A DNA stretch of 64,000 nucleotides from Sphingomonas prati. Its GTDB lineage: Bacteria > Pseudomonadota > Alphaproteobacteria > Sphingomonadales > Sphingomonadaceae. Under the pieces are notes generated by a model. The model was not told the origin of the DNA and ran no database searches. It saw only the letters and a list, made by a program, of their open reading frames with translations. Every line of letters starts with the position of its first letter. Positions within the stretch are counted from its first letter, which is position 1. The position numbers were made by a program, and so were the translations under genes. The stretch covers positions 1,302,001 to 1,366,000 of the forward strand of contig NZ_BMJP01000001.1 of assembly GCF_014643515.1 (NCBI RefSeq). Reading direction: 5' to 3'. Shown here piece after piece: positions 7,441-17,606 of the stretch.

Positions 7441-10005
7441 ATGAAAAAGTTTCTGATCGGCTGCGCCGTCAGCGCGCTTGCCACGTCTGGCGCCTATGCC
7501 CAATCGACGGGTTCGGTGGATTTCGATGCTGACGCGATCGTCGTCACGGGTGCCCGCACCACCGACGTCGGTGGTTTCGTCTCTCCGGAAGGCTCCAAGT
7601 CGCGCGGCGTCCTGACCAGCGAATTCATCCAGCGCCAGACGCCGGGTCAGTCGATTAATGACGTCATCAACTACCTTCCGGGTGTCAACTTCCAGAATAA
7701 CGACCCGTTCGGTTCGGCTGGCGGCACGCTGAACATCCGGGGCTTCGACAGCTCGCGCATTTCGCAGACGTTTGACGGTATTCCGCTGAACGACTCCGGC
7801 AACTACGCAATCTACTCGAGCCAGCAACTCGACCCCGAACTTATCGAACAGGTTAACGTCAACTACGGTTCGACCGACGTCGACAGTCCGACCGCCGGTG
7901 CATCGGGCAGCACCGTGAACTATCGCACGCGCAACCCGTCCGAAACGCTTGGTGGCCAGATCGTCGCCTCGCTCGGCGATTTCGATTTTCACCGTGTCTT
8001 CGGTGTTCTCGACACCGGCGTCTTCACGCCGTTCGGCACGCGCGCCTTCTTCTCCGGCAGCACATCGATCAACGATGCGGTCTATGGCAACAAGGGCCAG
8101 ATCAAGAAGCAGCAGTATAACGTCAAGGTCTATCAGCCGATCGGCACCGAAGGCGATTTCATCTCGGTCGCCGGCCACTACAGCCAGAGCCGCAACGGCT
8201 TCTTTGGCTCCGTGCCGTTGCGCACCGACACCACCGGTGGTCGGGTCGTCGGTTCGGGTTCGACCAACCGTTTCCCGCTGACCCGGGACGAACGCGATTT
8301 CACGATCCCGGATTGCACCGTGGCTGCGGCGCGCCCCGGCGTGGTCGACACTGCAAACACGTGCGGTTCGCTTTATGAAGAACGGTTCAACCCATCCAAC
8401 ACCGGTAACATCCGCGTGAACTCGAAGTTCACGCTGGCTGACGGGCTCGTGCTGACGGTCGATCCGAGCTTCCAGTCGGTGAAGGCGAATGGGGGTGGCA
8501 CCGTCGTCGCACAGGAAGGTTTCCGCGACATCGATCCAAGTGCCGCCGGCGTCTACAACGCGTCGGGCTACCTTGCGGGCGTCCCCTATTTCGGTGGCGT
8601 CGACCTGAACGGCGACGGTGACACGATCGACGGCGTGCGCGTGCTGGCACCCAGCCAGACCCGCACGAAGCGTTACGGCGTCATTGCCGGCCTGCGCTAC
8701 GATTTCAGCGATACGCAGACGGTCCGCGCGTCCTACACGCTCGATCATGCCCGCCATCGCCAAACCGGCGAGACTGGCCTGCTCGGCGTCAACGGCATCC
8801 CGAACGACGTCTTCCCGGTCAACGATCCGCTGACTTCCAAGACCGGTGACATCCTGCAGAAGCGTGACCGCCTGTCCTATGCGATCCTGAACCAGGCATC
8901 GGGCGAATATCGCGGCACGTTCCTGAACGACATTCTGACCGTAAACGCCGGTGTCCGCCTGCCCTTCTTCAAGCGTGACCTGACCAACAACTGCTTCACC
9001 AGCAGCGCCGGCGGTTTCGTGGAATGCTACGGCAGCAACACCGTCGATGCGGCCGCCTATGACAGCCTGGTGCCGTCGGCATCCAGCCCGCAGCAGCGCG
9101 TGCTTAAGTATGACAAGGTTCTGCCAAGCGGCGGCATCACCGTCGCCATCACGCCGCAAGCCACCCTGTTCGGCAGCTATTCGAAGGGTCTCCAGGTCCC
9201 CGGCACGGACAATCTCTACAACTCGTTCTACTTCGCGGAAGGCACCGCACAGGCCAGCCCTGTGCCGGAACAGACGGACAATTTCGATCTCGGCGGCCGG
9301 TTCCGGAGCAGCAAGATCCAGGCTCAGATTTCCGGCTGGTTCACCCGCTTCGAAAATCGTCTGGCATCGGCCTACGACGCCGAACTCGACCAGACCGTCT
9401 ATCGCAACCTCGGCCGGGTCGACAAATACGGCGTGGACGGCAGCATCGCCTACACGCCGATCCCGGAAGCAACGCTGTACGTCATGGGCTCGTACCTCCA
9501 GTCGGAGATCAAGAACGACGTCGTCATCGGCGAATGCACCGCCGTCTCCGCCACGACGGGTTGCACCGCCATTGGCCAGACGATCTATGCCAACACCAAG
9601 GGCAAGCGTGAATCGGGTGCGTCGGTCTACAGCTTCGGCGGTCGTGCACAGGGCAATTTCGGCCCGCTCACGGTCGGCGTTCAGGCCAAGCGGACCGGGC
9701 CACGCTACGTGAACGATCAGAACATCGCGATTTCGGCGAACTCGGTCACCTCGCTGAATAGCAATGCCGGCGCAATCCTGTACAGTGCGAAGACGCCTGC
9801 CTACACGCTGGTCGATCTCGACATCCGTTTCTCGCTGGCGCAGTTCGGTCTGGCCAAGAGCTTCTTCCAGCTCAACGTGACCAACCTGTTCGACAAGCTG
9901 TATGTCGGTGGCTTCAACGGCGGGTCGCTCCTGAGCACGGCCATCCCGAACGTCCAGATCGGTGCTCCGCGCGCCGTCGTGGGCAGCTTCTCGGTCGGCT
10001 TCTGA
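7441..10005 (+). CDS. TonB-dependent receptor
   Basis: An 854-residue outer-membrane transporter. The signal peptide is MKKFLIGCAVSALATSGAYA. A plug domain follows: IVVTGAR near residue 38, then INDVINYLPGVNFQNN, LNIRGFDSSRISQTFDGIPL and GSTVNYRTRNP. The rest is an alternating beta-barrel ending LFDKLYVGGF and a terminal aromatic (SVGF). Start 7441 is set by the signal peptide; the frame stays open upstream to 7207 but those residues are not signal-like. The substrate cannot be read from the sequence, and no transporter or regulator is adjacent. It is followed by a hairpin terminator at 10032. Confidence 0.92.
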   Translation: MKKFLIGCAVSALATSGAYAQSTGSVDFDADAIVVTGARTTDVGGFVSPEGSKSRGVLTSEFIQRQTPGQSINDVINYLPGVNFQNNDPFGSAGGTLNIRGFDSSRISQTFDGIPLNDSGNYAIYSSQQLDPELIEQVNVNYGSTDVDSPTAGASGSTVNYRTRNPSETLGGQIVASLGDFDFHRVFGVLDTGVFTPFGTRAFFSGSTSINDAVYGNKGQIKKQQYNVKVYQPIGTEGDFISVAGHYSQSRNGFFGSVPLRTDTTGGRVVGSGSTNRFPLTRDERDFTIPDCTVAAARPGVVDTANTCGSLYEERFNPSNTGNIRVNSKFTLADGLVLTVDPSFQSVKANGGGTVVAQEGFRDIDPSAAGVYNASGYLAGVPYFGGVDLNGDGDTIDGVRVLAPSQTRTKRYGVIAGLRYDFSDTQTVRASYTLDHARHRQTGETGLLGVNGIPNDVFPVNDPLTSKTGDILQKRDRLSYAILNQASGEYRGTFLNDILTVNAGVRLPFFKRDLTNNCFTSSAGGFVECYGSNTVDAAAYDSLVPSASSPQQRVLKYDKVLPSGGITVAITPQATLFGSYSKGLQVPGTDNLYNSFYFAEGTAQASPVPEQTDNFDLGGRFRSSKIQAQISGWFTRFENRLASAYDAELDQTVYRNLGRVDKYGVDGSIAYTPIPEATLYVMGSYLQSEIKNDVVIGECTAVSATTGCTAIGQTIYANTKGKRESGASVYSFGGRAQGNFGPLTVGVQAKRTGPRYVNDQNIAISANSVTSLNSNAGAILYSAKTPAYTLVDLDIRFSLAQFGLAKSFFQLNVTNLFDKLYVGGFNGGSLLSTAIPNVQIGAPRAVVGSFSVGF

Positions 10006-10031
10006 TCCGGACGATCTGACCTTTTAACGGC

Positions 10032-10065
10032 AAGGGCCGGCGGCAGTGGATGCCGTCGGCCCTTT
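10032..10065 (+). terminator. Rho-independent terminator after the TonB receptor
   Basis: AAGGGCCGGCGGCA pairs with TGCCGTCGGCCCTTT across a 5-base loop (one G-T pair), about 26 bases after the stop codon. Confidence 0.75.
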
Positions 10066-10617
10066 CCATATGCGGCGCACTCCGGATCACACGCTGGCCT
10101 AACCCCTTGGCCCGTTGCGGCGAGCGGACGGAAAGAAGTTGAGTCCGCGCCGGGTGCTCCCTGACGGGGGTTACCGCCAGCACGACAAGCTGGACCAGGG
10201 CGAAAGACGTTGGCAATCCATGGTGACAAGCGCGAAGTGCGTACGACCGCAACAACGACGCGGCGCACGTACGCGGACAATATGGACGGTCACACCAGCG
10301 GATCGCCAACGTCTGAACATCGGACGGGCAACCCAGCTTCGGCCCGAGTTCAATCCACGTTTGACCGAGTGTCTGAACGCGCCGCAGACGCGCGGACCAA
10401 GATCGCGGTCGAGAGCAATTTGCTGGAGACGAGCACGCCGACCGACAACAGCCCGACGTTGCTGAAGTCCACGACCATCGTCAGTGAAGCGCGTTTGCCC
10501 GCGCGAAGCCGAAGCTTCGCGCGTTGCCGATCCGGCGCGCGGCGGGACATAGAAATACTGTTCTTCATGCCGGCCAGAACGCTGCACGCCTCGCCGGGTT
10601 CACATGCGGATGAAACG
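10066..10617. other. 552-bp gap with no recognised gene
   Basis: Several short open frames exist on both strands, but none resembles a known protein, has a clear ribosome site or shows the strong GC third-position bias of the neighbours. The one structural feature I can see is a perfect 10-bp hairpin at 10500-10523 (CGCGCGAAGC, loop CGAA). It could act as a terminator for the minus-strand lipoprotein gene that ends at 10618, but lacks a T-run. Confidence 0.5.
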
Positions 10618-11475
10618 TCAGCGAATCGCGGCGAGCTGCTGGTTGCGGCGGACCGCCATGGGCTGCCAGTCGATCAGCGTCTCTAGCCCAACATACTCCA
10701 GCCGTGGCGCCGGCGTGGGCGCGACACGAGCCACCACCGCTCGCGTAACCGGCTTTGCCGCTACGGCCGGCGGCGCAGCCGGCGCCGGGGTCGGCAGAGC
10801 CTGCGCCAGCATCGTCGCGCCTGGCTGCCGCGCCTCCCACGCCGCCAGCTCGCGACGATAGCCGTCATAGCTGCGATACACGTCGGTGAACGGCGCCTCC
10901 AGCCGCGGCAGCGCGCCCTGCGCGAACGTCACGAACGCCACCGGCTCGACGGTGCGCGACTCGGTCAGCACCTCGGTGGCCGCCGCGCAGAAGCCCGGCT
11001 TGGCGGGCGGCAGCGCGAAGAAGTTGTAGACCCGCGTCGAATGCGCGTCCTGCGCGGACTGCCACGTGGCACCGCCGGTCTGGCGGAACTGCGCCTGCAC
11101 CCGGTCATACGCCGCGGCCAGCGTGGCCTTCTGCCGCTTCAGCAGTGCGTTATAGTCGGCCGCGATCACCGCCTCGCCCGGTCCGCGGCAGGACAGCACA
11201 GCGACGTTCAGCGCGGAGCGGACATGCCACGCCACCTGATCGGGGCTCAGCGCATAGTTGATCGTGCGGTACGTGCCGGCCGCATCCTGGATCGGCACGT
11301 TCAGCTTCTCCGGCAACCCCGCCGGCAGCACCGGCCGCGGCAGGTCCGCCACCGGCGCCGGCGCCATCGCGACCGCCACCGGCGCCTTCTGCACCGCGCA
11401 CCCGTCCAGCGCGAGCATGGCCGTACAGCCGAGCAGCGCGGCGCCATATCGTTGCAGCTTCGTGGTTCTGGTCAT
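10618..11475 (-). CDS. Predicted lipoprotein of unknown function
   Basis: A 285-residue protein with an N-terminal signal and lipobox LDGC near residue 26, so it is predicted to be membrane-anchored by a lipid. After a Pro/Ala-rich linker there is a globular region of about 160 residues (YRTINYALSPDQVAWHVRSAL to FTDVYRSYDGYRREL) with three cysteines. A Pro/Ala linker and a short C-terminal tail (LETLIDWQPM) follow. I do not recognise a named domain. It lies upstream of nothing obvious and is separated from groL by 154 bp with a hairpin, so it is likely a single-gene unit. Confidence 0.7.
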   Translation of the reverse strand: MTRTTKLQRYGAALLGCTAMLALDGCAVQKAPVAVAMAPAPVADLPRPVLPAGLPEKLNVPIQDAAGTYRTINYALSPDQVAWHVRSALNVAVLSCRGPGEAVIAADYNALLKRQKATLAAAYDRVQAQFRQTGGATWQSAQDAHSTRVYNFFALPPAKPGFCAAATEVLTESRTVEPVAFVTFAQGALPRLEAPFTDVYRSYDGYRRELAAWEARQPGATMLAQALPTPAPAAPPAVAAKPVTRAVVARVAPTPAPRLEYVGLETLIDWQPMAVRRNQQLAAIR

Positions 11476-11570
11476 CGTCCGGCTCCGCTTGCCCGCTTGG
11501 TGGGCATGCTTGGCCGAAAAGGGTTAACGCGCGGATAATGGTGCGGCGGCCTGCGCCGAACCGGACGCAA

Positions 11571-11600
11571 GAAGGGCCGGGGATCGCTCCCCGGCCCTTC
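11571..11600. terminator. Hairpin terminator between groL and the lipoprotein gene
   Basis: GAAGGGCCGGGGA and TCCCCGGCCCTTC form a perfect 13-bp stem with loop TCGC, 30 bases beyond the groL stop on the minus strand. The T-run after it is weak. Confidence 0.7.
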
Positions 11601-11629
11601 CTGTCGGTTGGGTATTTGGTTGGCGGGAC

Positions 11630-13315
<1,686 letters not shown>

Positions 13316-13369
13316 TCAGGTCGTCGATGTTCCGGGGTGGCTCAGGCGATGATGCCGAGCCGGTCAGCG

Positions 13370-13657
13370 TCAGCCGACGATGCCCAGAATGTCGCTTTCC
13401 TTCATGATGATCAGGTCCTGGCCGTCGACCTTGACCTCGGTGCCGGACCATTTGCCGAACAGGATCTTGTCGCCGGCCTTGACGTCGAGCGGCGTGATCT
13501 TGCCATCGTCGGAACGGAGGCCCGTGCCGGCGGCGACGACTTCGCCTTCCTGCGGCTTTTCCTTCGCGCTGTCGGGAATGATGATCCCGCCGGCGGTCTT
13601 TTCCTCGGCTTCGATACGCTTGACGAGCACGCGGTCGTGCAACGGACGGAAGTTCAT
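13370..13657 (-). CDS. groS: Co-chaperonin GroES (Hsp10)
   Basis: A 95-residue co-chaperonin that caps GroEL. It begins [16 protein letters not shown], has the mobile loop [20 protein letters not shown], and ends KESDILGIV. The start at 13657 is preceded by GAGGAG, and the 95-residue length is standard. Upstream in-frame ATG codons are not credible because they lie inside the promoter and CIRCE region. Confidence 0.97.
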   Translation of the reverse strand: MNFRPLHDRVLVKRIEAEEKTAGGIIIPDSAKEKPQEGEVVAAGTGLRSDDGKITPLDVKAGDKILFGKWSGTEVKVDGQDLIIMKESDILGIVG

Positions 13658-13733
13658 GGCGTCTGTCTCCTCTTCGGACTTGGGCTGGCGCGGCGACATC
13701 GCACGGCCCGCCCCGGTCCACAGGTCGAAATTA

Positions 13734-13760
13734 TTGGCACTCTCCATTGGTGAGTGCCAG
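13734..13760 (-). promoter_or_regulatory. CIRCE operator (HrcA binding site) of groESL
   Basis: TTGGCACTC, nine bases, GAGTGCCAG: the CIRCE inverted repeat (consensus TTAGCACTC-N9-GAGTGCTAA) with symmetric changes. It lies about 77 bases upstream of groES, implying repression by HrcA, whose gene is not in the window. Confidence 0.92.
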
Positions 13761-13766
13761 CACACG

Positions 13767-13796
13767 GCATATGGACCTCCCCGCCGTGGGGTCAAG
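13767..13796 (-). promoter_or_regulatory. Predicted groESL promoter (heat-shock sigma type)
   Basis: On the minus strand CTTGAC (13796-13791) and CCATATGC (13774-13767) are about 17 bases apart, resembling alphaproteobacterial sigma-32 promoters. The CIRCE element lies immediately downstream, as expected for an operator over the transcription start. Confidence 0.6.
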
Positions 13797-13938
13797 CATA
13801 TGCGCCCAGACTTTTTCAGACGCGTGACAGGATGGTCGCCAGACGCGTCCGGCCCCCCGAAACCGTTCTGCGAACGTTCGCGCTGGCGTTCCACCCGCCG
13901 ACGCGATAGCCGAATAGGACCCTATCGAAAGCCGGCCC

Positions 13939-15825
13939 ATGCGCATCCTCCGCGGTTTCTGGAAACTGCTCGTCGCCATCAAGGACGGTCTCGTCCTGCT
14001 CCTGATGCTGCTGTTCTTCGGCGCGTTGTTCGCGGCGCTGTCGGTCGGCGGCAACCCGCGCGTGCCGGGCAACGGCACGCTGGTCGTGGCGCTGAACGGA
14101 TCGCTGGTCGAACAGCCTTCGGACGCCGACCCGTTCGCGGCACTGGCCGGCTCCGGCCCGGTCACCCGCGAATACCGGCTGCGCGACGTGACCCGCGCGG
14201 TCGATGCCGCCGCCCGCGACGCCAATGTGAAGGGGGTCGTGCTCGATCTCGATCGTTTTACCGGCGGCGGCCAGGCCGGCCTCGCCACGCTGGGCGAGGC
14301 GATGGACCGCGTCCGCCGCGCCGGAAAGCCCGTCCTCGCCTACGCCACCGGCTATACCGATGACAGCTACCTGCTCGCCGCGCACGCCAGCGAGATCTGG
14401 CTCAACCCGATCGGCCCCGTCCTTCTCACCGGCCCGGGCGGATCGCGGCTCTACTATAAGGGCCTGCTCGACAAGATCGGCGTGACGCCCAAGGTCTACC
14501 GTGTCGGCGAGTTCAAGTCCGCGGTCGAACCCTTCACCCGCACCGATCAGTCGCCCGCCGCCCGCGCCGCCAACCAGCTGCTCGCCGACGCGCTCTGGGC
14601 CGACTGGACGCAGAACGTGTCGCAGGCCCGCCCCAAGGCGCAGCTCGCCCCCTATCTCGCTCATCCCGAGCAGATCGCCGCCGCCACCGGTGGAGACATG
14701 GCGCAGGCCGCGTTGCGCGCAGGCCTCGTCGACAAACTCGGCGACCGCATCGCCTTCGGCCGCCGCGTGGCGCAGGTCACCGGCACCGGTATGGCCGACT
14801 CGAAGATCGCCGGCTCCTTCCCCGCGATCCCGTTCGAAAACTGGGTTTCCGGCCATCCTGAAAAGAGCAGCGGCACCCCGATCGGCGTCGTCACCATCGC
14901 GGGCGAGATCGTCGACGGCAAGGCCGGCCCCGGCACCGCCGCCGGCACCACGATCTCCGACCTGATTCTGAAGGAACTGGCCAAGGGCCGCATCAAGGCG
15001 CTCGTCGTCCGCGTCGACAGCCCGGGGGGCTCGGTCACCGCTTCCGAACAGATCCGCCAGGCGATCCTGGAGGCGAAGCGCCGCAAGCTGCCGATCGTCG
15101 TGTCGATGGGCAACGTCGCGGCATCCGGCGGCTACTGGGTCTCGACCCCCGGCGCCCGGATCTTTGCCGAACCGTCGACCATCACCGGTTCGATCGGCGT
15201 GTTCGGCATCATCCCGACCTTCCAAGGCGCGCTCGCCAAGCTCGGCTTGTCCGCGGACGGCGTCGCAACCACGCCCCTCTCCGGCCAGCCCGACGTCCTG
15301 CGCGGCACCAGCCCGCAGTTCGACCAGCTGATCCAGCTCGGGATCGAAGACGCCTATCGCCGCTTCACCGGCCTCGTCGCAACGTCCCGCCGCCTGCCAC
15401 AGGCCCGCGTCGACCAGATCGGCCAGGGTCGCGTCTGGCCCGGCGGCGTCGCGCGACAGATCGGCCTCGTCGACCAGTTCGGCGGCCTCGACGATGCGGT
15501 GGCCTACGCCGCCCGCCTTGCCAAGGTGAAGCCGGACGCCGCCTACCCGCTGTTCATCGAACGCGAACCCAACCCGTTCAAGCAGATGGTCACCGAACTG
15601 TTCCGCAACGACGGCGAAATGGGCGATCAGGCCGCGACCGATCCCTGGTCCAAACTCGCCGGCAACCCCGAACGCCTGATGGGTCAGGCCCTCGGCGACG
15701 CCCGCCGCATCGCCGCCGGCCCCGCCATCCAGGTCCGCTGCCTCGAATGCCCGGTCGAAGCGACCGCCGCCCCGCGCAGCGACGGCGTCTTGGCGAGGCT
15801 GATCCTGACGAAGCTGGGGATGTAG
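13939..15825 (+). CDS. sppA: Signal peptide peptidase SppA, 67-kDa type
   Basis: A 628-residue inner-membrane protease with the duplicated S49 architecture. A single N-terminal membrane segment (LVLLLMLLFFGALFAAL) is followed by two related halves. The catalytic lysine is in VGEFKSAVEPFTR in the first half, and the serine nucleophile is in NVAASGGYWVSTPG in the second. It degrades cleaved signal peptides in the membrane. It diverges from groES, with the CIRCE region between them. The dispersed repeat array at 15871-16018 follows it. Confidence 0.93.
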   Translation: MRILRGFWKLLVAIKDGLVLLLMLLFFGALFAALSVGGNPRVPGNGTLVVALNGSLVEQPSDADPFAALAGSGPVTREYRLRDVTRAVDAAARDANVKGVVLDLDRFTGGGQAGLATLGEAMDRVRRAGKPVLAYATGYTDDSYLLAAHASEIWLNPIGPVLLTGPGGSRLYYKGLLDKIGVTPKVYRVGEFKSAVEPFTRTDQSPAARAANQLLADALWADWTQNVSQARPKAQLAPYLAHPEQIAAATGGDMAQAALRAGLVDKLGDRIAFGRRVAQVTGTGMADSKIAGSFPAIPFENWVSGHPEKSSGTPIGVVTIAGEIVDGKAGPGTAAGTTISDLILKELAKGRIKALVVRVDSPGGSVTASEQIRQAILEAKRRKLPIVVSMGNVAASGGYWVSTPGARIFAEPSTITGSIGVFGIIPTFQGALAKLGLSADGVATTPLSGQPDVLRGTSPQFDQLIQLGIEDAYRRFTGLVATSRRLPQARVDQIGQGRVWPGGVARQIGLVDQFGGLDDAVAYAARLAKVKPDAAYPLFIEREPNPFKQMVTELFRNDGEMGDQAATDPWSKLAGNPERLMGQALGDARRIAAGPAIQVRCLECPVEATAAPRSDGVLARLILTKLGM

Positions 15826-15870
15826 CGCCGAGGCGGGCGGAACAGCGTATCGGTTGCGCACCAAGCCCCA

Positions 15871-15934
15871 CCCGTTTGGTTCGAGCTTGTCGAGAACCCC
15901 GCACGAGGTTTTCGCTCGACCTGGACCAAACGGG
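15871..15934. repeat. Dispersed palindromic repeat, H type (copy 1)
   Basis: CCCGTTTGGTTCGAGCTTGT opens an imperfect inverted repeat closed by ACCTGGACCAAACGGG. It is related to the perfect hairpin at 43819 and to the copy at 37227, and lies between convergent sppA and the TRIC gene. Confidence 0.75.
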
Positions 15935-15967
15935 TCAGTGACGGGGTTAGCCTGAGAAAGTCCGCCC

Positions 15968-16018
15968 ATCCCGAGCGAAGTCGAGGGACCCGTCGAGCGT
16001 AGCCGAGACGCCGACAGC
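15968..16018. repeat. Dispersed intergenic repeat, R type (copy 2)
   Basis: ATCCCGAGCGAAGTCGAGGG followed by GTCGAGCGTAGCCGAGACG and GACAGCA. It follows the H-type palindrome after about 33 bases, as in the 37227-37320 pair. Confidence 0.75.
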
Positions 16019-16101
16019 AACTCAAACGCTACGTCGGTATCGAACTTACCCCATCGCAGCCAGCCATTTTAAACCCGCTCAAAACCTCAGTGCAGCGCAC
16101 C

Positions 16102-16740
16102 TCACCCCCGATAAACCGGCAGCGCCAACCCCCGCGCAATCGCCATAGCGCGCAACAGGAACCCGGCCCCCGCCCCCACCAAGGCCGCCGCCCAGAACGG
16201 CAACCCGACGAGCGCCAGCCCGACGAACAACACCGACGCCAGCGCCGCCGCCGTCACATAGATCTCTGGCCGCAGGATGATCGACGGCTCCCCCGCCAGC
16301 ACGTCGCGGATCACCCCGCCCATGCACGCCGTCACGACCCCCATCACCGCAGCCGGCAACGGCGGCACCCCGTACCGCAATGCCTTCGCCGCACCATAAA
16401 CCGCATAGGCCGCCAGCCCGACCGCATCGAACCAGTCGAGCGCCTTGGGGCTCCAGATCCGCTGCGGCGTAAACCACACCAGCACCGCGACCCCCAGGCA
16501 CACCCCGATCGCCCGCGCATTCTGCAACCAGAACACCGGCGCCCCGATCAACAGATCGCGCAACGTCCCCCCGCCCGTGCCCGTCACCGCGGCAAAGAAC
16601 GCAAACGTCACCAAAGTCTGCCGCCGCGCCGCCGCCGCCAGCGCCCCCGACGCCGCAAACACGGCGAGCCCGGCCAGATCCAGCACGGCAAACGCCCCCG
16701 GCAAGGCTGCCGCGACGGCATTCGGTGTGGCTGCGATCAT
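16102..16740 (-). CDS. TRIC/UPF0126 family membrane channel (YicG type)
   Basis: A 212-residue protein made of two glycine-rich repeats of about 90 residues, the structure of the prokaryotic TRIC cation channel family. The signature GTGGGTLRDLLIG is in the first repeat and CMGGVIRDVLAGEPSIIL in the second. Hydrophobic segments run throughout. GGGGGAG lies 8 bases before the start. It converges with sppA across the repeat region. Ion selectivity is not deducible here. Confidence 0.9.
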   Translation of the reverse strand: MIAATPNAVAAALPGAFAVLDLAGLAVFAASGALAAAARRQTLVTFAFFAAVTGTGGGTLRDLLIGAPVFWLQNARAIGVCLGVAVLVWFTPQRIWSPKALDWFDAVGLAAYAVYGAAKALRYGVPPLPAAVMGVVTACMGGVIRDVLAGEPSIILRPEIYVTAAALASVLFVGLALVGLPFWAAALVGAGAGFLLRAMAIARGLALPVYRG

Positions 16741-16866
16741 TGCTCACTCCCCCGAGGGTGGTTGCTCGCTGGAGCCGCGTCCGACCGTAGCTCAGTCCGT
16801 ATGTCAACGTCACCACCAACTGCTACCCGCCGCGCAGGACAGCAGCAAAGGAGAGTTGGGCAGCGT

Positions 16867-17520
16867 CTAGATCCAGGCGACGTCAGCCGGGCACGGTACG
16901 ATCGTGCGGCCGGGCGTCGTTTGCCGTGCGTGCGGTGACAGCCAGACACGAACGGCGTCTCCCTCGACCTGACGACGCAGTCGCAGGCAATGCTTCCACG
17001 GCCGGTGCAGGAACCGCGACCCTTCGAGCAGAAGCATGTCCTTCGGCGTTATCGAGAACAACGCTTGTTCGCCCGCCGACCCAATCGAAACGACCGCGCC
17101 AGCTCGTGTCTGTCGGACCTCACGGATCGGGAATCGCAGGGTCGAGATCGGCGCCGCGCTGTTCCAGAACAGCAGGATACTCGACTCGCGCCAGACCGCC
17201 CGGTTGCCGATGAATGCCCCGAACGGCATCGTTAAAGCAACGAACAAGATGACCTGCGCGCGCCAGGAAACAGGCTCGCGGTCGGCGCGAAGGAGCGGTT
17301 GCCGGATACCGAACTGATATCCGACCCGGGTTCCGGCGGCCGCGCCACCCAGCGTCCCGATCCACCAAACGAACGGCGAGATGGGCGTAACCAAGATGGT
17401 CGGCGCGAACATGATGTCGCACCAGCACCACAAGCCTGCGACGCCGGCTAGCCATAAAGTTCGGCGATAAGGCGGGACCGACCCTAACATCTCGGCTTCG
17501 TTCTGGAAGGACGCCGCCAT
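16867..17520 (-). CDS. Unknown membrane protein
   Basis: A 217-residue protein with three hydrophobic segments at about residues 22-45, 48-65 and 88-106. A C-terminal soluble part of about 100 residues is rich in basic residues and contains KDMLLLEGSRFLHRPWKHCL. No family recognised. Its third-position GC is lower than in neighbouring genes, so it may be a later acquisition or a weakly constrained gene. The ribosome site is weak, and a start at the second Met (17490) is possible. It sits downstream of lpdA in the same direction, 86 bp away. Confidence 0.6.
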   Translation of the reverse strand: MAASFQNEAEMLGSVPPYRRTLWLAGVAGLWCWCDIMFAPTILVTPISPFVWWIGTLGGAAAGTRVGYQFGIRQPLLRADREPVSWRAQVILFVALTMPFGAFIGNRAVWRESSILLFWNSAAPISTLRFPIREVRQTRAGAVVSIGSAGEQALFSITPKDMLLLEGSRFLHRPWKHCLRLRRQVEGDAVRVWLSPHARQTTPGRTIVPCPADVAWI

Positions 17521-17606
17521 CCCGACATCTTAACGGGTCGAAGTTACGTCAACCGTAACACCCGATCCTAGCTCCGGCGACGACGTCCCGATCCGCTTCC
17601 TAAGCA

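Noticed and set aside
7270-9159. A 629-residue open frame opposite the TonB receptor
   Set aside because: No recognisable domain; explained by codon bias of the receptor.
10500-10523. Hairpin called as a definite terminator of the lipoprotein gene
   Set aside because: No T-run follows on the minus strand and it is 95 bases from the stop, so I only list it as possible within the gap entry.
10210-10686. Possible 158-residue gene on the plus strand in the 10.1-10.6 kb gap
   Set aside because: Thr/Ser/Arg-rich without motif, overlaps the end of the lipoprotein gene, weak ribosome site.
13816-16020. A 734-residue open frame on the minus strand across sppA
   Set aside because: Antisense to a clear SppA; composition (Gly/Arg/Ala/Asp-rich, no motifs) is the usual shadow of GC-biased third positions.
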